Positions 1-8,088 are shown, counted from the first letter of the stretch. The stretch is 14,735 nucleotides of DNA from DRQF01 sp964559135 (GCA_964559135.1 CAZLGG010000101.1:1-14735), one strand, 5' to 3'. Translations and numbers: made by a program. The notes: generated by a model from the letters alone, not told the origin.

Positions 1-25
1 TCCCGATCGATGGGTTCTCAGGCTT

Positions 26-1195
26 GTGAATGACGGCTCGGCACTGCAAGATGCCCGGACCGTGTGGAGTCGTCGAAAAGCGTCGGTTGCGGTCCGTGGT
101 GTCATCGCCCTGCTCGTCGTGCTAGGGGGGGAGGCCGTGGGGCAGGAAGAGGGGAGAGGCCCCGGTCGCTCCCCACGCTTCCATCACGCGGTGGTCGTGC
201 ACGAGCAGTCTTCGGATTTCCGCGGACTGGCGTCGCCGCCCGCGTCATGGGGTTCGAGGGGTGTGCGATTGCGCTGTCGCGGCGGGGGCGCCGCGTCGTA
301 CGTCTCCCAGGAAATCGAGGCTCCCTTTCCGTTCGATCGATTGCTTCCCTCCTGGAACGTGACCCTGCCTGCGAAAAAAGATGCGGGCTTCTCCGTGGCT
401 TTGCGCGTTCGAACCCGGGACGGGTCTTGGTCTCCCTGGCTCGACGTCGGGGGGTGGGGCACACGCCCTGTCGACAAGGCCGTCGTGACGCGGTGGAAGG
501 ACGGGCGCGTGGCGATCGACGACATCGTTGGCTCGACCCATTTCGATCGCACTCAGTATCGGGTCTCGGCGCGCGGAGAGGGGGATGTGTACGTGAGGCG
601 CTTCGCTCTTTGCTTCAGCGTCGCCGAGGTTGGCTCGAGACAGCGCCCGCTTTCCCCGAGAAAACAGCCCCCAAGACGGCTCTGGGCGCGGCGATTGCCC
701 GTTCCCTTCATCAGTCAGAAGACCGACGACCCGCGAATCGCCCACCGCAACTGCAGCCCCACGTCACTGGCCATGGTGATGGCGTACCGAGGCGTGAGGA
801 AGGACAAGAACGACGTCGCCCGTCGGATTTTCGATCCCGAGCACGAAATCTTCGGCAATTGGAATCGTGCGATCCAGGGCGCATACACCTACGGCGTGCC
901 CGGATACCTCGCCAGGTTTGCCGACTGGGACGAGGTGAAAGCCATGATCGCTAAGGGGCAACCTCTCATCATCTCCATCAAGGCCAACAAGGGGGAGCTG
1001 ACGGGGGCTCCCTACACGTGGACGGCGGGCCATCTTCTCGTTCTCTGCGGCTTCGACGGGAAGGGCGGAGTTCTCATGAATGACCCGGCGGCGGGCACCG
1101 CACGCCGCGGACAGCTCACCTATGCCATGAAGGAACTCTCGAGGGCCTGGCTCGAGAAGGGGGGGACGGCGTACGTCCTCCTTCCGCGTTCCTGA
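26..1195 (+). CDS. Exported C39-like (papain-fold) cysteine peptidase
   Basis: This is probably a secreted cysteine protease of the Peptidase_C39_2 type, about 389 aa. A basic N-terminus followed by a hydrophobic run (VIALLVVLGG, about residues 26-35) looks like a Sec signal peptide. Residues about 50-200 are beta-rich and hold an SWNVTLP segment and a WSPWLDVGGWG segment. They resemble the N-terminal domain found on many bacterial C39-family proteins. The catalytic domain is C-terminal, with NCSPTS (Cys243) after the opening PFISQ, AGHLLVLCGF (His336) and MNDPA (Asp353), which fits a Cys-His-Asp triad. There is no ABC transporter domain, so it is not a bacteriocin exporter. The start is uncertain: GTG at 26 has no Shine-Dalgarno sequence, GTG at 62 is possible, and the frame is open back to the left edge. 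Its targets are unknown. The same-strand neighbour downstream is another exported protein. Confidence 0.8.
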   Translation: MNDGSALQDARTVWSRRKASVAVRGVIALLVVLGGEAVGQEEGRGPGRSPRFHHAVVVHEQSSDFRGLASPPASWGSRGVRLRCRGGGAASYVSQEIEAPFPFDRLLPSWNVTLPAKKDAGFSVALRVRTRDGSWSPWLDVGGWGTRPVDKAVVTRWKDGRVAIDDIVGSTHFDRTQYRVSARGEGDVYVRRFALCFSVAEVGSRQRPLSPRKQPPRRLWARRLPVPFISQKTDDPRIAHRNCSPTSLAMVMAYRGVRKDKNDVARRIFDPEHEIFGNWNRAIQGAYTYGVPGYLARFADWDEVKAMIAKGQPLIISIKANKGELTGAPYTWTAGHLLVLCGFDGKGGVLMNDPAAGTARRGQLTYAMKELSRAWLEKGGTAYVLLPRS

Positions 1196-1310
1196 AGGGT
1201 CCCCGCCCGAAAAAACAGAATCGATGTACGTTTCTTCCTTGTCGTCCCTCCAGGGTTTCAGGGGAGTGGCGGCCATCCCGTGGCCCGGCTTCTGGAACTA
1301 TTCAACGCGA

Positions 1311-1315
1311 GGAGG
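1311..1315 (+). promoter_or_regulatory. Shine-Dalgarno site for the beta-helix gene
   Basis: GGAGG lies five bases before the GTG at 1321 and supports that non-ATG start. The peptide that follows begins with a good signal sequence, which agrees. I see no convincing promoter or terminator in the 125-base gap upstream. Confidence 0.75.
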
Positions 1316-1320
1316 ATGCC

Positions 1321-3213
1321 GTGAAAGTTATCTGTGGATTCGTTGCGATCGTGGTCTTGCTGACCGTGCAGGCCCCATCCCAGGTCACCTATGTCGACGT
1401 CAACGCCATGGGGGCTCAGACCGGCGCCTCATGGGCGGATGCCTACACGGATTTGCAGACCGCTCTGCTCGCGACCAACGGGGGGCAGATCTGGGTGGCC
1501 CAGGGCACCTACTACCCCGGGCCCGCGGGCCAGCGGGGGGCCACGTTTCAGTTGAAAAGCGGCGTCGCGCTCTATGGCGGATTCGCGGGGGGAGAAACGG
1601 CCCTGGCCCAGCGGGACGTCGCGGCCAACCCGACCGTGCTCAGCGGTGACATCGACCAAAATGACACCTATGGGGCCGGGGCGAACTGGTGGCAGTTCGC
1701 CTGGTCGGGAAGCCTGGGCAACAGTTATCACATCGTCACCGGGAGCGGCGTCGATGCCACGGGGGTTCTGGACGGCTTCACGATCCTGGCCGGGCGGGGC
1801 GACGGTGCGCCCTACGCCGGGGGGGCCGGGTTGTTCGTGATGGGTGGGAGTCCCACGATCCGCAACTGCACGTTCCGGTACAACGCCATCGGGTTCGGCT
1901 CCTCCGCGTGGTTGAGAAACTGTCAGTCGACCTTCGAGAACTGCGTCATCAAGGACGGGTACACCTGCAATTGCGGCATCGGGGGCTGGACGAGCGGGGT
2001 TCTGGCCGAGATGGGCTCCGATGTGACGTTCACCGACTGCGACTTCACGAATCACTACTACGTTTCGGCGCAGGGGCAGGGGCGGGGTGCCGCGCTCAGC
2101 ATCGACCTCGATTGCTCCGCGACTCTAGCCCGCTGTCGATTCGTGGGAAATCAGACAGGCAACTTCTATCCCATCGGGGGAGGAACGGCCTACGGGGGAG
2201 GCGTCTACGCAGCGGGTGACATCGTGGCGGATCGCTGCGAGTTCCTCGACAACTTCGCCCACGCGGGGGCCGGTATGACGGCATGGAGGAACGCCACCAT
2301 CACGAATTGCCTTTTCGCCCGCAACGAGGCGGTTCCTCATCCCAATGGGTTGGGGATCGAGGTTGGGGACTATGGCGCAGGTCTCCTCACCCTCGGATTC
2401 AGCGCGGCGAACACCATCCTGGTGGCCAACTGCACCTTCGCCGACAACAACACGAGCAAGGGCGGCGGCGCGGCCTTCTACAGCGCGGCCCAGGCTCTCG
2501 TGCGCAATTGCATCGTCTATGACAACTATGCCGATCCCGTCTTGCCCGGCGAGGATCCCATCTTCATCCTGAAGCAGCAAATCGCGGGCAACTATGACTT
2601 GCGGGACTGTTGCGTTGAAGGTCTTCTTCAGACCGAACCCATGGAGGACCCGCCCGATGCCACGAACTTTCCGGGTTGTTTCGATGAGGCCCCGCTTTGG
2701 GTCGACCTCGCGGGAGGCGACTATCATCTTCAACCGGCGTCACCGGCCATCGGGGCCGGCGATGGAGCGGTGTTGCCAGGGGGAACGTCCACCTTCGACC
2801 TGGACGGCAACCCTCGCGTGACCGGGATTCTCGACATGGGCTGCTACGAGTTCTCGGGTGCGGCCTTGCCTTCCATGGTGAGTACGAACTTGGTGACGAA
2901 CATCCCCGCGTCCTACACGATTCGAAATGCCAATCCGGGTGAGACAGTCTACCTGCTGGGTTCCATCACGGGAGGCGGGCCCGGACCCTGTCTCCCTGCG
3001 CCGATCAATCTCTGCTTCGGCCTCAGCCAGCCCATCTCCCTCGTGGCGCCTCTGACGGCCAACTCTCAGGGGACCGCAGCCTTGTCCTTCACGCTTCCGC
3101 CCGGATTCCCGACGATCGACGTTTGGATGCAGGCGCTCATTCTGAGAGGGCCCGGCTTCGCGGATTCGGTCGTCACCAACGTCATCCACGAACTGATCCA
3201 GCCGCAGCCGTGA
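1321..3213 (+). CDS. Secreted right-handed parallel beta-helix protein (choice-of-anchor Q type)
   Basis: This is a 630-aa exported protein. The N-terminus (KVICGFVAIVVLLTV, cleavage probably after about residue 20) is a signal peptide. It is followed by YVDVNAMG and SWADAYTDLQTAL, the usual opening of choice-of-anchor-Q / Pmp-like beta-helix proteins. Residues about 70-480 carry many short Gly/Asn/Cys-rich turns such as NCTF, NCVI, NCIV and NCLF, plus YGGFAGGE and VLSGDID, which are typical of stacked parallel beta-helix coils. The helix ends near LDGNPRV and DMGCYEF. The last 115 residues or so form a separate beta-rich module (NPGETVYLLGS to the end), perhaps a sorting or surface-attachment domain. 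Members of this class are secreted or surface proteins, sometimes polysaccharide-binding or adhesive. No catalytic residues can be assigned. The stop codon abuts that of the convergent gene. Confidence 0.8.
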   Translation: MKVICGFVAIVVLLTVQAPSQVTYVDVNAMGAQTGASWADAYTDLQTALLATNGGQIWVAQGTYYPGPAGQRGATFQLKSGVALYGGFAGGETALAQRDVAANPTVLSGDIDQNDTYGAGANWWQFAWSGSLGNSYHIVTGSGVDATGVLDGFTILAGRGDGAPYAGGAGLFVMGGSPTIRNCTFRYNAIGFGSSAWLRNCQSTFENCVIKDGYTCNCGIGGWTSGVLAEMGSDVTFTDCDFTNHYYVSAQGQGRGAALSIDLDCSATLARCRFVGNQTGNFYPIGGGTAYGGGVYAAGDIVADRCEFLDNFAHAGAGMTAWRNATITNCLFARNEAVPHPNGLGIEVGDYGAGLLTLGFSAANTILVANCTFADNNTSKGGGAAFYSAAQALVRNCIVYDNYADPVLPGEDPIFILKQQIAGNYDLRDCCVEGLLQTEPMEDPPDATNFPGCFDEAPLWVDLAGGDYHLQPASPAIGAGDGAVLPGGTSTFDLDGNPRVTGILDMGCYEFSGAALPSMVSTNLVTNIPASYTIRNANPGETVYLLGSITGGGPGPCLPAPINLCFGLSQPISLVAPLTANSQGTAALSFTLPPGFPTIDVWMQALILRGPGFADSVVTNVIHELIQPQP

Positions 3214-4206
3214 TCAATGGGATCCCGCTCGAGGGTAGGCGGCCAGGCGCTCCTGAAGATGCTGGAGTCTTCTGAATTTAGTCACGGTGCGACCGACTTG
3301 CTCCCTGAGAACCAGCGTCAGGGCTTCGGCATCTCCTGGGCGATCCGTCTGCAGAGCGGTTGAGTTGGCGAAGAAAGAAAAGAGGGCCTGCAGGACCCCG
3401 TCGACGGAACGAGTATCTTCGAGCGTCAGCACCCTGTCGGCGCGAGCGAAGGCCGTCAGGCCGGCTTCGCAACGGGCAAGGAAATCTACGACATCGCTCT
3501 GCATGTTCGCTTGCTGGAAACTGTCGTGCATCAGAGCGATCCGCGCGCCCAGATCTCCGACCCTGAGCCGGGTTTCCTCCATTGAGTGAAACGCCTCGGA
3601 CTCCTGTGCGTAGTACTCCATCACCAGAAGGAAGTAGGAGCGTTTCCTCTCGTCAAGACCATCCATGGTCATGATGAAACGACTCAGTCGCTTGGCGAAG
3701 TCCTCGCCGGCGTGATACGCCCGTGCTTCGTCCACGAGCATGTCCCGAAGATTGTCGCGGCGGGCCCGGACCTCGGCGGCATGGGTGAGTTCGTGAGCCA
3801 GGGTTACAACGAGTTGGAGCGGTCCTTTCAGAAACCCGGGGAAGAGTTCTATGCGCTTTTCCTCCGGCACCCATCGGGCTGCGACGTCGCTGCGCCCTGC
3901 ATTCTCGTTGTAGGTGATCCGCGTCGTCCAGATGAGCGGGCGGCGCGCATCGTCGTCCTCGAGGATGGATTCGATGAGTTGCAGGGCGCCTCGAATCTGG
4001 GAGACGCTTCGGGCGTCGAGATCGATCGTCTCCTCCCCCCTGAAGGGCTTGCCAGACGCGAATCGATCGAGAGAGAAGAGGAACCGTGGCGTCCAGACCG
4101 TTTCCTCCTTGGAAGGCGAGGAAGGCTTTGACCCCGCCCCGCAGCCGAGGGCGAGTGCCGCGAGAATGGAGAGCAGAAGGCCTGGAAGAGAACTCGAACT
4201 GTGCAT
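3214..4206 (-). CDS. Putative lipoprotein zinc metallopeptidase (HExxH)
   Basis: This encodes 330 aa. The N-terminus (LLLSILAALALGC, Cys22) is a short hydrophobic signal ending in a lipobox-like cysteine, so a lipid-anchored exported protein is likely. The -3 position is Ala rather than Leu, so simple Sec cleavage is also possible. AHELTH (His138, Glu139, His142) is a zincin HExxH site. Asp159-Glu160 in VDEARAY, about 18 residues on, is a plausible third zinc ligand of the gluzincin type. The flanking text (LVVTLAHELTHA) is typical of small zinc peptidases. The rest is helical and I cannot place it in a named family. ATG at 4206 is the only Met before the signal, and a weak GAGGGA lies just upstream. 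The gene is convergent with the beta-helix gene and divergent from the small TPR gene. The substrate is unknown. Confidence 0.7.
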   Translation of the reverse strand: MHSSSSLPGLLLSILAALALGCGAGSKPSSPSKEETVWTPRFLFSLDRFASGKPFRGEETIDLDARSVSQIRGALQLIESILEDDDARRPLIWTTRITYNENAGRSDVAARWVPEEKRIELFPGFLKGPLQLVVTLAHELTHAAEVRARRDNLRDMLVDEARAYHAGEDFAKRLSRFIMTMDGLDERKRSYFLLVMEYYAQESEAFHSMEETRLRVGDLGARIALMHDSFQQANMQSDVVDFLARCEAGLTAFARADRVLTLEDTRSVDGVLQALFSFFANSTALQTDRPGDAEALTLVLREQVGRTVTKFRRLQHLQERLAAYPRAGSH

Positions 4207-4559
4207 GTCGTCCCTCGCCTACCTCGAGGGGGCCGGAGGAGGCGATCTCCACCTGTCGTCGCGTCCTCCTGCGGAGAGTCCCAGCCATCGTCGAGGGGCA
4301 GGCACGTCACGTTCTTGCACGCACTTTGCAAACGCAGGGTCGCCTCGAGGATGCGTTGAGGGAGTGGGAGGTCCTTTACGCGCGTCGGCAGAGGATGCCT
4401 CTGCATGCTTGGGCGGTCGCGCGAGGGAGAGCAACGGTCCTGAGGGCGCTCGGACGGGAGCCGGAGGCCCGGCGCGCGTTGCGCTTCTTTCTGGACCGCC
4501 GGCTGCCGCCCCAGGAGAGACGTTGGTTGGATGCGTTTCTTGCGCAGGAGGGGCGCTGA
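4155..4559 (+). CDS. Short TPR protein with unclear start, possibly frameshifted
   Basis: From about 4236 to the stop, the frame encodes two convincing TPR-like helical pairs (ARHVLARTLQTQGRLEDAL and ARGRATVLRALGREPEARRA). They end in RRWLDAFLAQEGR, so this part is very probably real coding sequence. The start is the problem. The frame has no ATG between 4206 and the TPRs. GTG at 4155 is the nearest intact-frame start, but it lies inside the divergent lipoprotein gene and upstream of its start. An ATG at 4205 in another frame reads SSLAYLEG and would join smoothly to PEEAISTCRRVLL if one G were removed from the GGGGG at 4228-4232. The product would then be about 117 aa. This could be an ancestral frameshift, a sequencing error, or simply a truncated gene. 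Its role is unknown; TPRs usually bind proteins. The methyltransferase begins 80 bases downstream on the same strand. Confidence 0.5.
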   Translation: MPREWRAEGLEENSNCACRPSPTSRGPEEAISTCRRVLLRRVPAIVEGQARHVLARTLQTQGRLEDALREWEVLYARRQRMPLHAWAVARGRATVLRALGREPEARRALRFFLDRRLPPQERRWLDAFLAQEGR

Positions 4560-4639
4560 AAATCCCGCGTGGGCGAGTCTGCGAAGGGGAAGTGCGATCA
4601 GCACACCTGCCGTCCCCGCCCGCGTTTAGCCTGGGCGAC

Positions 4640-5503
4640 ATGGCCGGCGAGATTCATTTGGCGGACAATTTGGATATCCTGCGGGGCATGCCATCGGAGT
4701 CGGTGGATCTGATCTACATCGATCCACCGTTCAACACGGGGAAGCTGCAAGCACGTCGGCGGATGAAGGTCGTCCGCGACGAGAAGGGGGGCGACCGTGT
4801 GGGGTTTCACGGGAAACTCTATCGTACCTTGGACCTCGGAACGTCCGGATGGCGGGACGTCTTCGACGATTTCCTCGGTTTTCTCTCGCCACGTCTGGAA
4901 GAGGCTCACCGCGTTCTGAAATGCCAGGGGAGTTTTTTCTTGCACCTCGATTATCGCGAGGTGCACTATTGCAAAGTCCTCCTCGACGAAGTCTTTGGCC
5001 GGGCATGTTTTCAGAATGAGATCATCTGGGCCTATGACTACGGCGCACGGACGAAGAAGAGATGGTCGGCCAAGCACGACAGCATTCTTTGGTACACGCG
5101 GGATTCCAAGAACTACACCTTCAACTTCGACGCCATGGACCGCATCCCCTACATGGCGCCGGGTCTCGTCGGCAAGGAGAAGGCCGCGCGGGGCAAGACC
5201 CCCACCGATGTCTGGTGGCATACGATCGTGAGCCCGAATGGACGGGAGAAAACGGGTTACGCCACCCAGAAACCCCTGGGCGTCCTCGAGCGCATCGTGA
5301 AAGTGCATTCCGACCCCGGGGATGTCGTTCTGGACTTCTTCGCGGGGAGCGGCACGACGGGGGAGGCGGCGGCGCGGAACCGGCGCGACTTCATTCTGGT
5401 CGACTCCAACCCGGAGGCCGTCGCGGTCATGGAGCGGCGTCTCGCGGCGTTCGAGCCCCGAATCGTGCGCCGTCGAAAAAGAGCGTCACCCAGCGGGCAC
5501 TGA
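4640..5503 (+). CDS. Site-specific DNA methyltransferase, beta class (N6-adenine or N4-cytosine)
   Basis: This is a 287-aa SAM-dependent DNA methylase of the N6_N4_Mtase family. The catalytic motif IV comes first, as DPPFNTGK (residues 28-35). It is followed by a variable, probably target-recognition, region. The SAM-binding motif I lies near the C-terminus (LDFFAGSGTTG, about 231-241), preceded by ATQKPLGVLERIV. This catalytic-then-SAM order defines the beta class. DPPF rather than SPPY favours adenine-N6, but this is not decisive. ATG 4640 is chosen because homology starts at once (EIHLADNLDIL). The frame is open far upstream, but that part overlaps other genes and looks non-coding. No clear Shine-Dalgarno is seen. 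No restriction endonuclease, specificity subunit or defence gene is next to it, so it looks like an orphan methylase. RecQ follows 99 bases later on the same strand. Confidence 0.87.
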   Translation: MAGEIHLADNLDILRGMPSESVDLIYIDPPFNTGKLQARRRMKVVRDEKGGDRVGFHGKLYRTLDLGTSGWRDVFDDFLGFLSPRLEEAHRVLKCQGSFFLHLDYREVHYCKVLLDEVFGRACFQNEIIWAYDYGARTKKRWSAKHDSILWYTRDSKNYTFNFDAMDRIPYMAPGLVGKEKAARGKTPTDVWWHTIVSPNGREKTGYATQKPLGVLERIVKVHSDPGDVVLDFFAGSGTTGEAAARNRRDFILVDSNPEAVAVMERRLAAFEPRIVRRRKRASPSGH

Positions 5504-5602
5504 GGGCGTCTGGGAGGCGGGGGGGGGAAAGGGTTGCGCCGGACGGCGACACTGCGCCAGAGGTCTTGCTGACGATGTCTCCTCGGACGAGGTTTGGGAC
5601 TC

Positions 5603-7531
5603 ATGAACGAAGCCAACCGGGCTCACGAGGCTCTTCGCAACCACTTCGGCCACGATGCCTTCAAGCCGGGGCAGGAGGAGGTCATCACCTATCTCCTCGA
5701 CGGGCATTCCGCCGCGGCCGTTTTCCCCACGGGCGGGGGAAAGTCGCTCTGTTATCAGCTGCCGGCTCTTCTGTTGGAGGGCTTGACCCTCGTGGTCTCA
5801 CCCCTCATCGCGCTGATGAAGGACCAGATCGACGCCTTGGTGGCGCGAGGCATCGAAGCCGCGAGGTTGGACTCCTCCTTGAACCGCGACGAGTACGAGA
5901 CCACCATGGCGAGCATCCGCTCGGGGGCGTGTCGGCTCGTCTACGTGGCGCCCGAGCGTTTCAACAACGAGAGGTTCCGCGCGTTCCTCCAATCCCTGCG
6001 GATCGCACTCTTCGCGGTCGATGAGGCCCATTGCATTTCGGAGTGGGGCCACAACTTTCGCCCTGACTATCTGAAGCTTGCGGAATTCGCCCGCGCGGCC
6101 GGTGCGGAACGGGTCTTTGCGCTCACGGCGACGGCGACGCCGCAGGTGTTGGACGAGATGTGCCGGCTGTTCGACATCGATCCCGCTCGCGCCGTGAGAA
6201 CCCCCTTCTACCGCCCGAACCTCTCCTTGCACGTTCGCAACGTCGAGGCTCACGAGAAGGACGCCTTTCTCATTGAGGAACTTCGTGCCCACTCCGGGGG
6301 ACCGTCCATCATCTACGTGACGACCCAGGGAACGGCGGAAGAGCTGGCGGAGAAGCTGGCGCACGAGGGCTGGAGCGCCCACGCGTACCATGCCGGGATG
6401 AGTTCCGAAGACCGCAGCCGCATCCAGGACTGGTTCCTTGCCTCGAACGACGGCATCGTCGTGGCCACCATCGCTTTCGGGATGGGGATCGACAAGCCGA
6501 ACATTCGCTCCGTTCATCACTACAACGTCTCGAAGGGGTTGGAGAGCTATTCTCAGGAGATCGGGAGGGCCGGTCGCGACGGGGAGCCGTCCCGTTGCGT
6601 CACGTTCTACTGCCCTGATGATCTGGTCACCCTCGAGAACTTCGCCTATGGGGACACGCCGGGCGAGTTCGCCGTGCGGCGCTTTGTGGAGGAGGTTTTC
6701 GGGGTCGAGGAGCATGAGCTCGACGTCTCGCTCTACGCCCTCTCGACGTCCAGTGACATTCGCATCCTCGTGGTCCGGACGTTGCTCGTCTACCTCGAAT
6801 TGGATGGATATCTGGAGGGTGGCACGCCCCTTTATTCCGTCTTCCGCTTCATTCCCAAGGCGACGTCCGAGGAGATTCTGGAGCGCTTCAACGACCCCGA
6901 GCGTCGCGCATTTCTCGCGTCTCTCTTCCAGCAGGCGAAGAAGGGAAGGACTTGGTTCCGCATCGAGGCGGACGCCGCCGCGAGGAATATCGGGTGCGAT
7001 CGCATGAAGGTGGTGCGTGCCCTCGAATACCTCGGGGAGAAAGACCTCCTCGATTTGAAAGCGGAGGGCGTGCGCCATCGGTACGTGATCCGGAAGCGTC
7101 CGGAAGACCTGGACGCGGCGGCCGCCGATCTCCATCGCCGACTCCTCGCCCGCGAAGAACGCGAAATCGGACGCTTGCGTCGTATGGTCGCCCTCCTTCA
7201 GGATGATGGCTGCATCGTGAACGCTTTGAGTGCGCACTTTGGCGAGGTTCGCCAGGAACCCTGCGGTCACTGCACGTCGTGCCTCGATGAGACAAGGGGA
7301 CCGATGCCATCCGAAGATCACGCACTCTCGGTGTCCTGGCCCGACACCGACGCCGTGCTGAGCGAGCACCCCGACGCGCTGCCCGACCCCCGGTCCCTCG
7401 CGCGACTTTTGTGTGGCGTCAAGTCTCCGGCCCTCACTCGGGCGAAGCTGAAGCGGCACCCCCTTTTCGGGGCTCTGGCACACGTCCCCTTCGCGTCCGT
7501 GCTCGCCCATGCTTCGAAAAACTTCCCCTGA
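5603..7531 (+). CDS. recQ: RecQ-family ATP-dependent DNA helicase with C-terminally placed zinc site
   Basis: This encodes 642 aa and is a 3'-5' superfamily 2 helicase for DNA repair and recombination. Visible motifs, numbered from the ATG, are the motif 0 region FKPGQEEVI, Walker A PTGGGKS (Lys47), the DEAH box (140-143) in DEAHCISEWGHNFRPDY, motif III TATATP, and motif VI QEIGRAGRDG (318-327). In E. coli RecQ the zinc cysteines follow the core by about 50 residues. Here about 190 residues of winged-helix-like sequence come first, then a canonical C-x16-C-x2-C-x2-C site (Cys537, 554, 557, 560; HFGEVRQEPCGHC). I recall a RecQ subgroup with this order, but cannot verify it here. No HRDC domain is obvious in the last 80 residues. 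ATG 5603 has GACGAGG upstream (5586-5592); TTG at 5594 is an in-frame alternative. The gene is convergent with the chaperone gene, 17 bases apart. Confidence 0.92.
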   Translation: MNEANRAHEALRNHFGHDAFKPGQEEVITYLLDGHSAAAVFPTGGGKSLCYQLPALLLEGLTLVVSPLIALMKDQIDALVARGIEAARLDSSLNRDEYETTMASIRSGACRLVYVAPERFNNERFRAFLQSLRIALFAVDEAHCISEWGHNFRPDYLKLAEFARAAGAERVFALTATATPQVLDEMCRLFDIDPARAVRTPFYRPNLSLHVRNVEAHEKDAFLIEELRAHSGGPSIIYVTTQGTAEELAEKLAHEGWSAHAYHAGMSSEDRSRIQDWFLASNDGIVVATIAFGMGIDKPNIRSVHHYNVSKGLESYSQEIGRAGRDGEPSRCVTFYCPDDLVTLENFAYGDTPGEFAVRRFVEEVFGVEEHELDVSLYALSTSSDIRILVVRTLLVYLELDGYLEGGTPLYSVFRFIPKATSEEILERFNDPERRAFLASLFQQAKKGRTWFRIEADAAARNIGCDRMKVVRALEYLGEKDLLDLKAEGVRHRYVIRKRPEDLDAAAADLHRRLLAREEREIGRLRRMVALLQDDGCIVNALSAHFGEVRQEPCGHCTSCLDETRGPMPSEDHALSVSWPDTDAVLSEHPDALPDPRSLARLLCGVKSPALTRAKLKRHPLFGALAHVPFASVLAHASKNFP

Positions 7532-7548
7532 ACCGACGGCGCGAGGAG

Positions 7549-8088
7549 TCAGAGGGTGCGGAGGAAGTCGGCGACGAGGGCGGCAAGCCGTCCGTGAAAC
7601 GTGTCCGTGGAGATGCATGTGAGGAGGGGGATCGCCCAGACGAGGTGACGTTCCGCGAACGCGCGAGCGGTCTCGGGGTCGCGGGCGCCGATTGCGCCCC
7701 AGAAGAGCAACTGGCAGCCCAGGTGGTCGATGGGAGCGCCAAAGGCGGCCCCCGCGTCGAATTCGACGCCGGCGCGTTCGGCGAGGATGCGCATGCTCTG
7801 GGCCGCGTTTCCCTCGTAGACGCCGCTTTCGACCAGCGACTGGACGGGTGGCGAGTGAGAAAGGGGATGGACGAACGTTTCGAAGAAACCGGCGGCGAGG
7901 CTCTCGAAGGCGGGGCCATCGTCGGCGGCCGGAAACTCCAAGCCCAAGTCCCGCAACATCGAGGCCGCGCCGCTTTGCTCGAGCTCCTCCACGAAACGAG
8001 GCGTGGGCTCCGTCAGCAGCAGCGTCGCGAAGAGCCGCGCGACCGCGATGTTGGCTTCCGGGGCATCCTTCTCGGTGGGCGGGCTCAT
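7549..8088 (-). CDS. TorD/DmsD-like molybdoenzyme maturation chaperone
   Basis: This 179-aa all-helical cytoplasmic protein is the third gene of the molybdoenzyme operon. The TorD family binds the Tat signal and apoenzyme of its partner and assists cofactor insertion before export. Supporting sequence is IAVARLFATLLL near the N-terminus and the family's most conserved region, seen as APIDHLGCQLLFW (PIDHL 119-123) then FAERHLVWA (HLVWA 148-152). The family's usual length is about 180-220. The ATG at 8088 overlaps the TGA of the oxidoreductase gene (ATGA), which implies translational coupling and decides the start over a longer upstream-extended frame (to 8205) that would run into the oxidoreductase coding sequence. 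Context and motif agree, so the assignment is good although sequence identity in this family is low. Confidence 0.8.
   Translation of the reverse strand: MSPPTEKDAPEANIAVARLFATLLLTEPTPRFVEELEQSGAASMLRDLGLEFPAADDGPAFESLAAGFFETFVHPLSHSPPVQSLVESGVYEGNAAQSMRILAERAGVEFDAGAAFGAPIDHLGCQLLFWGAIGARDPETARAFAERHLVWAIPLLTCISTDTFHGRLAALVADFLRTL

Noticed and set aside
1271..1285. Perfect 5-bp inverted repeat GGCCA-TCCCG-TGGCC as a terminator
   Set aside because: The stem is short, no T-tract follows, and it sits just before the next gene's Shine-Dalgarno site.
3914..4639. Upstream in-frame extension of the methyltransferase to ATG 3914
   Set aside because: It crosses the lipoprotein and TPR genes. Homology starts at 4640 and the extension looks non-coding (Arg/Ser/Gly-rich).
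5519..5527. Run of nine G between the methyltransferase and RecQ, as a phase-variation tract
   Set aside because: It lies after the methylase stop and 75 bases before the RecQ start, so slippage would not change either frame. No promoter elements are clearly spaced by it.
5798..7618. Long minus-strand open frame (606 codons) opposite RecQ
   Set aside because: The other strand encodes a full RecQ with every motif. The antisense translation is rich in Arg/His/Gly and shows no domain; it is a high-GC shadow frame.
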